Shown: positions 52,243-61,412 of the stretch, piece by piece
Numbering within the stretch: position 1 is the stretch's first letter
How the letters are laid out: every line of letters begins with the position of its first letter
NCBI GenBank assembly: GCA_904418995.1
Contig: CAJFQF010000004.1
Coordinates: forward strand, 100,734 to 164,733
DNA: 64,000 nt
DNA from: Heritagella_A intestinalis
Lineage (GTDB): Bacteria > Bacillota > Clostridia > Oscillospirales > Acutalibacteraceae
Direction of reading: 5' to 3'
Notes under the pieces: generated by a model
Told to the model about the DNA's origin: nothing
The model's database searches: none
Seen by the model: the letters and a program-made list of their open reading frames with translations, nothing else
Made by a program: the position numbers and the translations under genes

Positions 52243-52428
52243 GTGGCCAAGACTTCTATGAAACTGAAGCAGCAGCGGGAAGCCAAGTTCTCTTCCCGTA
52301 AGTACAACCGCTGCAAGATCTGCGGACGGCCCCATGCCTACCTTCGCAAGTTCGGTATCTGCCGTATTTGCTTCCGTGAGCTGGCCTACAAGGGCGAGAT
52401 TCCCGGCGTGAAAAAGGCAAGCTGGTAA
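52243..52428 (+). CDS. rpsZ: 30S ribosomal protein S14, zinc-binding type Z
   Basis: The 61-aa protein is the short, zinc-containing form, with Cys24, Cys27, Cys40 and Cys43 (RCKICGR and GICRICF). It begins with GTG behind AAGGAGGG. No zinc-free S14 paralogue is present in the window. Confidence 0.96.
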   Translation: MAKTSMKLKQQREAKFSSRKYNRCKICGRPHAYLRKFGICRICFRELAYKGEIPGVKKASW

Positions 52429-52458
52429 CACAACAGCCGAAGAGAAGGAGGTAACACC

Positions 52459-52857
52459 ATGCAGATCACTGATACCATCGCGGACCTGCTGACCAGAATC
52501 CGCAACGCGGCTTCTGCTAAGCACGACACCGTTGAGATCCCCGCGTCCAACATGAAGAAGGCTATCTGCCAGATCCTCGTGGACGAGGGCTATATCAAGA
52601 GCTTCAGCGTGACTGAAGACGGCAAGCAGGGCATGATCAAGGTCGTACTCAAGTACGGCGAAGGCAAGACCCCCGTCATCAAGGGGCTGCGCCGTGTTTC
52701 CAAGCCCGGCCTGCGCATTTATTCCAACGTAGAAGACCTGCCCAAGGTCATGAAGGGCCTGGGCATCGCCATCATCTCCACTTCCAAGGGCGTCATGACC
52801 GACCGTCAGGCCCGCAAGGAAAACGTGGGCGGCGAAGTGCTGGCGTTTATTTGGTAA
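52459..52857 (+). CDS. rpsH: 30S ribosomal protein S8
   Basis: The 132-aa protein has TDTIADLLTRIRNA at the start and the C-terminal GIAIISTSKGVMTDRQARK. In Escherichia coli S8 represses the spc operon by binding mRNA near rplE; no site was traced here. Confidence 0.97.
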   Translation: MQITDTIADLLTRIRNAASAKHDTVEIPASNMKKAICQILVDEGYIKSFSVTEDGKQGMIKVVLKYGEGKTPVIKGLRRVSKPGLRIYSNVEDLPKVMKGLGIAIISTSKGVMTDRQARKENVGGEVLAFIW

Positions 52858-52873
52858 GATAAGGGGTGCAACT

Positions 52874-53422
52874 ATGTCGCGAATTGGAAGAAAACCCATA
52901 AATATTCCCGCTGGCGTTGAAGTAAAGGTCAACGGCAGTGAAGTGACGGTCAAGGGCCCCAAGGGCGCCCTGACCCAGGCTTTCCACCCGAACATGAACA
53001 TTGCGGTGGAAAACAACGAAGTAATCGTAACCCGGCCCAACGACGAGAAGGAGAACCGCTCCCTCCACGGCCTGACCCGGACCCTGATCCACAACATGAT
53101 CCTGGGCGTTACCGAAGGCTTCAAGAAGGAGCTGGAAGTCAACGGCGTGGGCTATCGTGTGCAGAAGCAGGGCAAGAACCTGGTCATGAACCTGGGCTAT
53201 TCCCATCAGGTCATCATGAGCGAGAAGGACGGCATCACCATTGAAGTGCCCAATCCCAACTCCATCGTGATTCTGGGGCCCGATAAGCAGAAGGTTGGCC
53301 AGTTTGCCGCGGAAGTCCGCGAGAAGCGTCCGCCGGAGCCGTATAAGGGCAAGGGCATTAAGTACGCCGGCGAAGTAATCCGCCGCAAGGAAGGCAAGGC
53401 CGGTAAGGGCTCTAAGAAGTAA
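52874..53422 (+). CDS. rplF: 50S ribosomal protein L6
   Basis: The 182-aa protein has MSRIGRKPINIPAGVEV and the C-terminal RPPEPYKGKGIKYAGE. It lies near the sarcin-ricin loop and the factor-binding site. Confidence 0.97.
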   Translation: MSRIGRKPINIPAGVEVKVNGSEVTVKGPKGALTQAFHPNMNIAVENNEVIVTRPNDEKENRSLHGLTRTLIHNMILGVTEGFKKELEVNGVGYRVQKQGKNLVMNLGYSHQVIMSEKDGITIEVPNPNSIVILGPDKQKVGQFAAEVREKRPPEPYKGKGIKYAGEVIRRKEGKAGKGSKK

Positions 53423-53436
53423 GGAGTGAATGACAA

Positions 53437-53796
53437 ATGGTGAATAAGGCTGACAGCAACAAGGCCAGACTGAACCGCCACAAGAGAGTGCGCGGCAAGA
53501 TTTCGGGCACCGCTTCCCGCCCCCGCCTGAACGTGTTCCGCTCCAGCAGCAACATCTATGCCCAGATCATCGACGATGTGAAGGGCGTTACCCTGTGCGC
53601 TGCGTCCACTTTGGATAAGGAGTTTACCGGTAACGGCGGAAACAAGGAAGCCGCACGCAAGGTCGGCGAGATGATCGCAAAGCGTGCCGCAGAAAAAGGA
53701 ATCACCGAGGTCGTTTTTGACCGCGGCGGCTATATTTTCCACGGCCGCGTCAAAGAGCTGGCCGAAGGCGCCCGCGAGGGCGGCCTCAAGTTCTGA
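53437..53796 (+). CDS. rplR: 50S ribosomal protein L18
   Basis: The 119-aa protein has RPRLNVFRSSSNIYAQIID and the C-terminal FDRGGYIFHGRVKELAEGARE. It binds 5S rRNA with L5. Confidence 0.97.
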   Translation: MVNKADSNKARLNRHKRVRGKISGTASRPRLNVFRSSSNIYAQIIDDVKGVTLCAASTLDKEFTGNGGNKEAARKVGEMIAKRAAEKGITEVVFDRGGYIFHGRVKELAEGAREGGLKF

Positions 53797-53811
53797 TAAG
53801 GAGGAATACTT

Positions 53812-54309
53812 TTGGCTAGAATTGACGCTTCCACCATGGAATTGAAAGAGCGCGTGGTTGCCATCAACCGCGTATCTAAGACCGTAAAGGGCGGCCGTAT
53901 CTTCAAGTTCGCCGCGCTGGTCGTCGTTGGCGACGGCAACGGCATTGTCGGCTTCGGCATCGGCAAGGCCGGCGAAGTTCCGGACGCCATCCGCAAGGGC
54001 ATTGAGGATGCCAAGAAGAACCTGATGAAGGTTTCCCTGCGGGGAAGCACCATCCCCCACGAGGTGCTGGGTGCTTTCGGCGCAGGCCGCGTCCTGCTCA
54101 AGCCCGCTGCTCCCGGTACCGGCGTTATCGCCGGCGGCCCGGTGCGTGCTGTGGTTGAGAGCGTGGGCATTAAGGACATCCGTACCAAGGCCCTGCGTTC
54201 CAACAATCCGTGCAACGTCGTCCGCGCCACGCTGGCCGGCCTTGCTCAGCTGCGCACCGCCGAGGAAGTTGCGGCTGTCCGCGGTAAGTCCGTGAAAGAC
54301 ATTCTGTAA
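53812..54309 (+). CDS. rpsE: 30S ribosomal protein S5
   Basis: The 165-aa protein has ERVVAINRVSKTVKGGR and GAGRVLLKPAAPGTGVIAGG. It helps decoding accuracy. It starts with TTG at 53812, preceded by AAGGAGG at good spacing; no ATG fits the conserved N terminus. Confidence 0.96.
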   Translation: MARIDASTMELKERVVAINRVSKTVKGGRIFKFAALVVVGDGNGIVGFGIGKAGEVPDAIRKGIEDAKKNLMKVSLRGSTIPHEVLGAFGAGRVLLKPAAPGTGVIAGGPVRAVVESVGIKDIRTKALRSNNPCNVVRATLAGLAQLRTAEEVAAVRGKSVKDIL

Positions 54310-54323
54310 GGGAGGTTCGCAGT

Positions 54324-54500
54324 ATGGAACAGATCAATGTAAAGCTGGTCAAGAGCCTGATCGGCTGCAAGAAGGACCAGATTGCAACCGCCCACTCCTT
54401 GGGCCTGAAGAAGATCGGCGACTGCTCCGTGCAGCCCGACAACGCCCAGACCCAGGGCAAGGTGGCAAAGATCATCCACCTCGTCGAAGTGAGCAAGTGA
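54324..54500 (+). CDS. rpmD: 50S ribosomal protein L30
   Basis: This 58-aa gene is short but clear: the product starts MEQINVKLVKSLIGCKKDQ and continues with TAHSLGLKKIGDCSVQ, the L30 pattern. GGGAGG lies 7-8 nt before the ATG. It sits in its standard place between rpsE and rplO. Confidence 0.95.
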   Translation: MEQINVKLVKSLIGCKKDQIATAHSLGLKKIGDCSVQPDNAQTQGKVAKIIHLVEVSK

Positions 54501-54531
54501 TCGGCAGAACGAACAAGGAGGTGCGAGTATT

Positions 54532-54972
54532 ATGAAGTTGCATGAACTGACTGCGGTGCCCGGCTCTACCAAAGAGGCCAAGCGCATCGGCAGAGGCCAT
54601 GGCTCCGGCCAGGGCAAGACCGCAGGCAAAGGACATAAGGGCCAGAAGGCCCGTGCCGGCCGCGGTTTCCGTCCTGGTTTTGAAGGCGGCCAGATGCCCC
54701 TGCAGAGAAGAATCCCCAAGAGAGGATTCAACAACATCTTCGCCAAGAAGATTGTTTCCATCAATGTCGGCGCCCTGGAGTGCTTCGAGAACGGCGCTGT
54801 TGTTGATACCCAGGCGCTCATCGACGCAGGTCTGGTCAAGACCGTCTGCGACGGTGTGAAGATCCTGTCCAATGGTAAGCTGAGCAAAAGCCTGACCGTG
54901 AAGGTGAACGCTTTCTCTGCTGCTGCGAAAGAGAAGATCGAAGCTGCAGGCGGGAAAGCGGAGGTGATCTGA
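54532..54972 (+). CDS. rplO: 50S ribosomal protein L15
   Basis: The 146-aa protein has KRIGRGHGSGQGKTAGKGHKG near 19, GFEGGQMPLQRRIPKRGF and a C-terminal globular part. The ribosome-binding site of secY is inside its last codons. Confidence 0.97.
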   Translation: MKLHELTAVPGSTKEAKRIGRGHGSGQGKTAGKGHKGQKARAGRGFRPGFEGGQMPLQRRIPKRGFNNIFAKKIVSINVGALECFENGAVVDTQALIDAGLVKTVCDGVKILSNGKLSKSLTVKVNAFSAAAKEKIEAAGGKAEVI

Positions 54973-54973
54973 G

Positions 54974-56293
54974 TTGTTCAACACCATTAAGAACGCTTGG
55001 AAAATCCCCGACCTTCGCAAGAAGATCCTCTTTACCCTGTTTATCATTATTGTGTTCCGGTTCGGCTCCATTGTGCCTGTGCCGTTCCTGGATATGAGCG
55101 CGCTGAACGAGCTGATGAGCTATGTAGACAGCACCAACAACGCGCTGAGCATGGTGAACATGATGACCGGCGGCGCCTTCGCCCAGGCCACCCTGTTTGC
55201 CATGGGTATTACCCCGTATATTAACTCCTCCATTATCATGCAGCTCCTCACGGTGGCAATCCCGCCCCTGGAGCGCATGGCAAGAGAGGGAGAAGAGGGC
55301 AGAAAGCGCATTGGCGCCATCACCCGTTATGTAACGGTAGTCCTGGGCCTGATTCAGGGCACCGCGTACTTCTTCTATCTGCGCAACAACAACATCACCC
55401 TGTACAACGACGGCGCAGCCCAGGTGTTTGCCGCTATCGTGATTATCCTGGCCTTTACGGCTGGTACCGCATTGATGATGTGGCTGGGCGAGCAGATCAA
55501 CCAGAAGGGGATCGGCAACGGTATCTCCATCCTGCTGTTTGCAGGTATTCTGGCCCGTCTGCCCAGCACCGCGCAGCAGCTTTGGAGCTACATTGAAATG
55601 GCCAACTCCGCCCCGGAGACCTATGGCAAGTACTATGCCCTGGCCCCCCTGTGGGTTGTGCTGTTCCTGGCCATTATCTGGGTCATCATCTTCATGAACG
55701 ACGCTGAGCGCCGTATCCCCATCCAGTACGCAAAGCGCGTGGTTGGCCGGAAAATGTACGGCGGGCAGTCCACCCACATGCCCATTAAGGTGGGGATGAG
55801 CGGCGTGATGCCCATTATCTTCGCCAGCTCCATCCTCTCCATCCCCAGCACGATCCAGCTCTTTATGGGCAGCAATGTGGCAGAAGGCTTCTGGGCTGCG
55901 TTCTTTGATGCTTTCTCCCCTACCGGCTGGCTCTATTGCATCCTGTATTTTATCCTGATCCTGGCATTTGCGTATTTCTACATGACCATCCAGTACAACC
56001 CCATTGAGATGGCCAACAATCTGCGCCAGAACAACGGGACCATCCCGGGGGTACGCCCCGGCCGGCCCACTTCTGACTACATCAGCAAGATTTTGGCAAA
56101 GGTCACCATGATCGGCGCCCTGTTCTTGGCGTTTATCGCAATTATCCCCATCATTTACGGCAACATTTCAGAGCTGGGACGCCTGTCCATGGGCGGTACT
56201 TCCGTTATCATTATGGTGGGCGTTGCTCTTGACACAGTGAAGCAGATGGAATCCCAGATGATGATGCGTCATTATAAGGGCTTCCTGGATTAA
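54974..56293 (+). CDS. secY: Protein translocase subunit SecY
   Basis: The 439-aa protein has the ten-helix SecY topology, with the plug region FGSIVPVPFLD near 26, GITPYINSSIIMQLLT near 76, the cytoplasmic loop YAKRVVGRKMYGG and GVALDTVKQMESQMMMRHYKGF at the end. It forms the secretion channel. It uses a TTG start at 54974 with GGAGGTGATC upstream inside rplO. Confidence 0.96.
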   Translation: MFNTIKNAWKIPDLRKKILFTLFIIIVFRFGSIVPVPFLDMSALNELMSYVDSTNNALSMVNMMTGGAFAQATLFAMGITPYINSSIIMQLLTVAIPPLERMAREGEEGRKRIGAITRYVTVVLGLIQGTAYFFYLRNNNITLYNDGAAQVFAAIVIILAFTAGTALMMWLGEQINQKGIGNGISILLFAGILARLPSTAQQLWSYIEMANSAPETYGKYYALAPLWVVLFLAIIWVIIFMNDAERRIPIQYAKRVVGRKMYGGQSTHMPIKVGMSGVMPIIFASSILSIPSTIQLFMGSNVAEGFWAAFFDAFSPTGWLYCILYFILILAFAYFYMTIQYNPIEMANNLRQNNGTIPGVRPGRPTSDYISKILAKVTMIGALFLAFIAIIPIIYGNISELGRLSMGGTSVIIMVGVALDTVKQMESQMMMRHYKGFLD

Positions 56294-56317
56294 TAAACTG
56301 GAAGGAGCAAAAGGATT

Positions 56318-56950
56318 ATGAAGCTGATTCTTCTTGGCGCCCCCGGCGCCGGCAAAGGCACACAGGCAGAGGTTATCTGCGAAAAACTCTCCATTCCCGC
56401 CATTTCGACGGGAAACATTATCCGCGAAGCGCTGAAAAGCGGCACGGAGATGGGCAAGCGGGCCAAGTCCTATATGGACGAGGGCAAGCTGGTCCCCGAT
56501 GAGGTCGTCATCGGCATCATTAAGGACCGCCTGGCTCAGGATGACTGCAAAAACGGCTTTATCCTGGACGGCTTCCCCCGCACCATCCCTCAGGCCGAGG
56601 CGCTGGACGCCATGGGCGTGGTCATCGACCGGGTCATCGACATCGAGGTCCCGGACGACAAGATCGTCACCCGGATGTCCGGCCGCCGTGTCTGCGAAAA
56701 GTGCGGCGCCAGCTACCACCTGCTCTATAAGAAGCCCCAGGTGGAAGGCGTCTGCGGCAAGTGCGGAGGCACCCTTGTTCAGCGCAAGGACGACCACCCC
56801 GATACCGTCAAGGAGCGTCTGCGCGTGTATCACGAGCAGACCGAACCCCTCAAGGCCTACTACGAGAAGCAGGGCAAGCTGAAGATCGTAGAGGGACAGG
56901 AAGAAGTGGCTGACACCACTAAGCTGACCCTGGCCGCCATTGAGGCTTAA
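56318..56950 (+). CDS. adk: Adenylate kinase, zinc-lid type
   Basis: The 210-aa enzyme interconverts ATP + AMP and 2 ADP. The P-loop GAPGAGKGT is at 7-15, DGFPRT at 84-89, and the lid carries a zinc site (Cys126, Cys129, Cys146 and Cys149 in CEKC...CGKC), typical of Gram-positive long-form kinases. Confidence 0.96.
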   Translation: MKLILLGAPGAGKGTQAEVICEKLSIPAISTGNIIREALKSGTEMGKRAKSYMDEGKLVPDEVVIGIIKDRLAQDDCKNGFILDGFPRTIPQAEALDAMGVVIDRVIDIEVPDDKIVTRMSGRRVCEKCGASYHLLYKKPQVEGVCGKCGGTLVQRKDDHPDTVKERLRVYHEQTEPLKAYYEKQGKLKIVEGQEEVADTTKLTLAAIEA

Positions 56951-56962
56951 TTGAGGCGGAGC

Positions 56963-57715
56963 ATGATTGTATTGAAGACCAGCCGGGAACTCGCGATTAT
57001 GCGGGAGGCCGGGCGGATTTCAGCAATGGCGCTGAAGGTTGCGGGAGAGGCGGTCGAGCCCGGGGTTTCCACCTGGGAAATCGACCGCGTCGCCCGGAAG
57101 TATATCGAGTCGCAGGGAGCCGTCCCCAGTTTTCTGGGATATGGCGGCTTCCCCGCCAGCGCCTGTATATCGGTGAACAATGTGGTCATCCACGGCATAC
57201 CGTCCAAGCGCCAGATCGTGAAGGCTGGCGACATCGTAAGCATCGATATTGGAGCCATGTTTGAAGGGTTTCACGGCGACAACGCCTACACCTTCCCCTG
57301 CGGGGACATTGCCCCCGAGGCCCAGCGGCTTTTGGACGCCACCCGGGAAAGCCTGTATGAGGGAATCAAACAGGCCAAGGCCGGGAACCGTCTGGGAGAC
57401 ATCGGCAGTACGGTGCAGCGGTATGTCGAAGCGCGCGGTTACTCGGTGGTACGGGATTTTGTCGGCCACGGAGTAGGCGCGAAGCTCCACGAAGACCCCA
57501 GCGTCCCCAACTACGGCACACCGGGAAGAGGTGTGCGCCTGCTGCCGGGCATGACCATTGCCATCGAGCCCATGGTAAACCAGGGCGGCTATGAGGTTCA
57601 GGTCCAGAAGGACGGCTGGACTACGGTCACCCGGGACGGCAAGCTTTCGGCGCACTTTGAGCATACCGTCGCCATTACTCCCGACGGGCCGGTCATTTTG
57701 ACAAAGCCCGAATAA
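56963..57715 (+). CDS. map: Methionine aminopeptidase type I
   Basis: The 250-aa enzyme removes N-terminal Met from new proteins. Metal ligands are in SIDIGAMFEGFHGDNAYTF (two Asp), GHGVGAKLHEDP (His), AIEPMV (Glu) and FEHTVAITP (Glu). The ATG at 56963 follows GAGGCGGAG closely; an in-frame TTG at 56951 has no ribosome-binding site. Confidence 0.95.
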   Translation: MIVLKTSRELAIMREAGRISAMALKVAGEAVEPGVSTWEIDRVARKYIESQGAVPSFLGYGGFPASACISVNNVVIHGIPSKRQIVKAGDIVSIDIGAMFEGFHGDNAYTFPCGDIAPEAQRLLDATRESLYEGIKQAKAGNRLGDIGSTVQRYVEARGYSVVRDFVGHGVGAKLHEDPSVPNYGTPGRGVRLLPGMTIAIEPMVNQGGYEVQVQKDGWTTVTRDGKLSAHFEHTVAITPDGPVILTKPE

Positions 57716-57725
57716 GGAGGGGCTT

Positions 57726-57974
57726 ATGACAGAGTATGTAAGAGGTTTGGTAGTGCGCTCCCGGGCGGGCCGCGACAAAGGCGATTTCCTGGCAGTTCTC
57801 CAGGTGGAGGACGGCTGGGCGCTGGTGGGGGACGGCAAGGGCCGCCCTCTGGAAAAGCCCAAACGGAAGAAGCAGATGCATCTGGCCCCAACAGGAGTAA
57901 TCCTTTCGGAGGAACAGATGGAAACCAACCGCAAACTGCGAAACGCCCTTCGCCCCTTTTGGGAAAAGGGCTAA
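57726..57974 (+). CDS. KOW-domain RNA-binding protein (L14e-like)
   Basis: The 82-aa protein has a KOW-like start (VRGLVVRSRAGRDKGDFLAVL), an acidic/basic middle and a LEKPKRKKQMHL basic patch. Proteins of this type are found between map and infA in many Clostridia and are annotated as ribosomal L14e/L6e/L27e-like; the function is unknown. AAGGAGGG lies 5 nt before the ATG. Confidence 0.85.
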   Translation: MTEYVRGLVVRSRAGRDKGDFLAVLQVEDGWALVGDGKGRPLEKPKRKKQMHLAPTGVILSEEQMETNRKLRNALRPFWEKG

Positions 57975-57994
57975 AGCTACCAGGAGGTTCAGTC

Positions 57995-58213
57995 ATGTCA
58001 AAGCAGGATGTTATCGAATTGGAGGGCGTTGTAAAAGAGGCTCTTCCCAATGCAATGTTCCAGGTGGAACTGCCCAACGGCCACACCATTCTGGCCCACA
58101 TTTCCGGCAAGCTGCGCATGAATTTCATCCGCATCCTTCCCGGGGATAAGGTCACTGTGGAGATGTCTCCCTATGACCTGACCAGAGGCCGCATCACCTG
58201 GCGTACCAAATAA
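57995..58213 (+). CDS. infA: Translation initiation factor IF-1
   Basis: The 72-aa OB-fold protein has MSKQDVIELEGVVKEALPN and the standard LPNGHTILAHISGKLRMN block, ending TRGRITWRTK. It occupies the A site during initiation. The ATG at 57995 has AGGAGG 7 nt upstream. Confidence 0.97.
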   Translation: MSKQDVIELEGVVKEALPNAMFQVELPNGHTILAHISGKLRMNFIRILPGDKVTVEMSPYDLTRGRITWRTK

Positions 58214-58308
58214 AAGCAACCAAGACTCAACCAAACTTACGATAGAATCACTTTTTCGAGCACCGGGTCCCGTATCCCGGGGCCACGCAAAGAAAGGAAG
58301 GCATTAGT

Positions 58309-58422
58309 ATGAAAGTCAGACCTTCTGTGAAGAAGATGTGCGAAAAGTGCAAGATCATCAAGCGTCACGGCAAGATCATGGTGATCTGCGAGAACCCCAA
58401 GCACAAGCAGCGCCAGGGCTGA
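58309..58422 (+). CDS. rpmJ: 50S ribosomal protein L36, zinc-binding type
   Basis: The 37-aa protein starts MKVRPSVKKMCEKCK and ends NPKHKQRQG. Cys11, Cys14, Cys27 and His32 form the zinc site. AAAGGAAGG lies 7-8 nt before the ATG. The gene follows a 95-bp gap after infA. Confidence 0.97.
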   Translation: MKVRPSVKKMCEKCKIIKRHGKIMVICENPKHKQRQG

Positions 58423-58459
58423 TTGGCGCAAACCGAAACTACATGGAGGTGCTATCCAA

Positions 58460-58828
58460 ATGGCGCGTATTTCAGGTATCGACCTGCCCAGAGACAAGCG
58501 TATCGAAATCGCTTTGACCTATATTTACGGCATCGGCCGCAAGACCGCAACCGACATCTGCAAGGCTACCGGCGTTGACCCGGACGTCCGGGTGAGAGAC
58601 CTCTCCGAGGACGACGCAGCCAAGCTGAGAGAGTATATCGACCACAACTGCCACGTGGAAGGCGACCTGCGCCGGGATGTGGCCTTTGACATCAAGCGGC
58701 TTATCGAAATCGGCTGCTACCGCGGCATCCGTCACCGCAAGAGCCTGCCTGTGAGAGGCCAGCGCAGCAAGACCAATGCCCGCACCCGCAAAGGCCCCAG
58801 AAAGACCATGGCCAACAAGAAGAAATAA
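58460..58828 (+). CDS. rpsM: 30S ribosomal protein S13
   Basis: The 122-aa protein has MARISGIDLPRDKRIEIALT and the C-terminal RHRKSLPVRGQRSKTNARTRKGP. It bridges to the 50S subunit and touches P-site tRNA. Confidence 0.97.
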   Translation: MARISGIDLPRDKRIEIALTYIYGIGRKTATDICKATGVDPDVRVRDLSEDDAAKLREYIDHNCHVEGDLRRDVAFDIKRLIEIGCYRGIRHRKSLPVRGQRSKTNARTRKGPRKTMANKKK

Positions 58829-58847
58829 GACAGGGAGGGAGTAAACG

Positions 58848-59252
58848 ATGGCAGCACAAAAGGGTAAGAAAGTTACCGCAGTCCGCAGACGCCGCGAGCG
58901 CAAGAACATCGACCGCGGTGCTGCGCACATCCAGTCCACCTTTAACAACACCATAGTTACCATTACCGATATGCAGGGCAACGCTGTTTCCTGGGCCAGC
59001 TCCGGTGAGCTGGGCTTCAGAGGCAGCCGGAAGTCCACCCCCTTCGCAGCCCAGACCGCAGCCGAAACTGCGGCCAAGATTGCGATGGAGCACGGCATGA
59101 AGACTGTCGAGGTCTATGTAAAGGGCCCCGGCGCCGGCCGTGAAGCCGCGATCCGCGCACTGCAGGGAGCCGGCCTGGAGGTCAGCATGATCAAAGACGT
59201 GACCCCCATCCCTCACAACGGTTGCCGCCCCCCCAAGAGAAGACGCGTATAA
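58848..59252 (+). CDS. rpsK: 30S ribosomal protein S11
   Basis: The 134-aa protein has AAHIQSTFNNTIVTITD and the C-terminal DVTPIPHNGCRPPKRRRV. It lies at the 30S platform beside the Shine-Dalgarno helix. Confidence 0.97.
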   Translation: MAAQKGKKVTAVRRRRERKNIDRGAAHIQSTFNNTIVTITDMQGNAVSWASSGELGFRGSRKSTPFAAQTAAETAAKIAMEHGMKTVEVYVKGPGAGREAAIRALQGAGLEVSMIKDVTPIPHNGCRPPKRRRV

Positions 59253-59288
59253 TTACAACATCGAGTATTAGGAGGTGCCACGTACACT

Positions 59289-59915
59289 ATGGCAAGATAT
59301 ACAGAAGCTGTATGCAAGCTGTGCCGCCGGGAAGGCCAGAAGCTGTTCCTGAAGGGCCAGAGATGCTACACGGATAAGTGCGCGATCAACCGCAGAGCCT
59401 ATGCTCCCGGCCAGCACGGCCAGGGCCGCAAGAAGACCTCTGAGTACGGTATGCAGCTGCGCGCCAAGCAGGTTGCCCGCCGCTACTATGGCGTGCTGGA
59501 AGGCCAGTTCCGCGGCTATTATGAGATGGCCACCAAGCGGGAAGGCAAGACCGGCGACGCTCTGCTGGCAATCCTGGAGAGCCGTCTGGACAACGTTGTT
59601 TACCGTCTGGGCTGGGCATCTTCCCGTGCGGAAGCCCGCCAGCTGGTGGTCCACGGCCATTTCAACGTCAACGGCAAGCGCGTTGACATTCCTTCCTATC
59701 TGACCCGCGTGGGCGAAGTGATCTCCATCCGGGAGAACAGCCGCCAGAGCGCTAAGATCAAGGCAGTGGTGGAGGAGAACGCATCCCGTCCCTGCCCCAA
59801 GTGGCTGGAAGTGAACCGTGAGAACCTGGAAGGCAAAATCGTTGCCGTTCCTGCTCGTGAGGATATCGACCTTGAAGTGGATGAAACTCTCATCGTTGAG
59901 TTGTACTCCAAGTAA
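59289..59915 (+). CDS. rpsD: 30S ribosomal protein S4, zinc-containing form
   Basis: The 208-aa protein has an N-terminal zinc-type Cys set (Cys9, Cys12, Cys26 and Cys31 in CKLC...CYTDKC), AYAPGQHGQ and an S4 RNA-binding domain (RLDNVVYRLGWA near 98). In several bacteria S4 represses the alpha operon. Confidence 0.96.
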   Translation: MARYTEAVCKLCRREGQKLFLKGQRCYTDKCAINRRAYAPGQHGQGRKKTSEYGMQLRAKQVARRYYGVLEGQFRGYYEMATKREGKTGDALLAILESRLDNVVYRLGWASSRAEARQLVVHGHFNVNGKRVDIPSYLTRVGEVISIRENSRQSAKIKAVVEENASRPCPKWLEVNRENLEGKIVAVPAREDIDLEVDETLIVELYSK

Positions 59916-59998
59916 TCCCATCTGTACAGTAGTATGCTGGCTGATGGAACGGCAGGCCGGGGGTCCCCGGTTTGCCATCGAGTGAAGGAGGTTCGCGA

Positions 59999-60952
59999 AT
60001 GATCGAGATTGAAAAGCCCAGAATCGAAACCGCAGAGTTATCGAACAACGGGACCTATGGGCGTTTTGTGGTGGAGCCTTTGGAAAGAGGCTTCGGCACT
60101 ACCCTGGGCAACAGCCTGCGCCGTGTGCTGCTTTCCAGCCTGCCGGGCACAGCCGTAAAATCCATGAAGATCGACGGCGTTGTGCATGAGTTTTCCACCA
60201 TCCCCGGTGTGAAAGAGGATGTCACCGAGATCGTGCTCAATATCAAGGGATTAACCGCCAAGCTGCACTGCGACGGCCCGAAGACGGTGGAGATCAACGC
60301 CGAGGGTCCCTGTGAGGTTACGGCAGACTCTATCAAGTGCGACAGCGAGGTCGAAATCCTGAATCCTGAAATGCACATTGCCACCCTGGGCGAGGGTGCT
60401 AAGCTGGTGATGGAGCTGACCCTGGACAAGGGCCGCGGCTACGTCAGCGGCGAGCGGAACAAGGAGAGCATGGCTGCCGGCGTCATCGGCGAGCTGCCCA
60501 TTGATTCCATTTATACCCCTGTCCTCAAGGTGAATTTCAATGTAGAGAGCACCCGTGTGGGCCAGAGCATTGACTATGACAAGCTCACCCTGGAGGTGTG
60601 GACCAACGGCGTTATCAGCGCTCAGGAGGCCGTATCCTTGGCCGCAAAGGTCCTCACTGAGCACCTGAACCTCTTTGTGGATTTGTCCGACAAGGGCAGC
60701 AGCACGGAGATCATGGTGGAGAAGGACGACAAGGGCAAGGAAAAGGTATTGGAAATGACCATTGAAGAGCTGGATCTCTCGGTTCGCTCCTTCAACTGCT
60801 TGAAACGTGCCGGCATTAACACCGTGGAGGACCTGATCAACAAGTCTGAGGAAGACATGATGAAGGTTCGTAACCTGGGCCGCAAATCCCTTGAAGAAGT
60901 TGTGTGGAAGATGGCCTCCTTGGGCTTTAATCTGCGCAAGGAAGAGGAATAA
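59999..60952 (+). CDS. rpoA: RNA polymerase alpha subunit
   Basis: The 317-aa subunit has the N-terminal dimerisation domain (YGRFVVEPLERGFGTTLGNSLRR) and the C-terminal DNA-binding domain with FNCLKRAGINTVEDL and RNLGRKSLEEV. AAGGAGG lies 7 nt before the ATG at 59999. It is of normal length. Confidence 0.97.
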   Translation: MIEIEKPRIETAELSNNGTYGRFVVEPLERGFGTTLGNSLRRVLLSSLPGTAVKSMKIDGVVHEFSTIPGVKEDVTEIVLNIKGLTAKLHCDGPKTVEINAEGPCEVTADSIKCDSEVEILNPEMHIATLGEGAKLVMELTLDKGRGYVSGERNKESMAAGVIGELPIDSIYTPVLKVNFNVESTRVGQSIDYDKLTLEVWTNGVISAQEAVSLAAKVLTEHLNLFVDLSDKGSSTEIMVEKDDKGKEKVLEMTIEELDLSVRSFNCLKRAGINTVEDLINKSEEDMMKVRNLGRKSLEEVVWKMASLGFNLRKEEE

Positions 60953-61005
60953 ACGGCAAACCTGCCGGAACTGAACATTGATTAACGTAAAGGAGTGAAA
61001 TTTCG

Positions 61006-61347
61006 ATGCCCGGAACAAGAAAGCTCGGAAGAGACACTGCTCATAGAACCGCTATGCTGCGCGCTATGGTGACGTTCCTGCTGGAGAACGGCAAGATCGA
61101 GACCACCGTGACCCGCGCCAAGGAAGTCCGTTCTCTGACGGAGAAGATGATCACCATCGCCAAGGAGAACACCGTGTACAACCAGCGCCTGGTTAACGGC
61201 TTTGTCACCAAAGAGGCAGTAGCCCACAAGCTGTTCACCGAGATCGCTCCCAAATACGCGGAGCGCAACGGCGGCTACACCCGCATCACTAAGCTGGGGC
61301 CCCGCCGCGGCGACGCTGCCGAGATGGCGATTATCGAGCTGCTGTAA
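61006..61347 (+). CDS. rplQ: 50S ribosomal protein L17
   Basis: The 113-aa protein has RKLGRDTAHRTAMLRAMVT and the C-terminal GGYTRITKLGPRRGDAAEMA. It is the last gene of the super-operon, 54 bp after rpoA. Confidence 0.97.
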   Translation: MPGTRKLGRDTAHRTAMLRAMVTFLLENGKIETTVTRAKEVRSLTEKMITIAKENTVYNQRLVNGFVTKEAVAHKLFTEIAPKYAERNGGYTRITKLGPRRGDAAEMAIIELL

Positions 61348-61365
61348 AAGCCATAAGGAAAGTAA

Positions 61366-61412
61366 AGAGCCGGAATTCGCAGAGAGCTGCGGGTTCCGGC
61401 TTTTTGTTTTTG
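61366..61412 (+). terminator. Terminator of the ribosomal super-operon
   Basis: AGCCGGAA pairs with TTCCGGCT around an inner CGCAG/CTGCG hairpin and is followed by TTTTGTTTTT. It ends only 60 bp from the capsid gene's stop on the other strand. Confidence 0.9.
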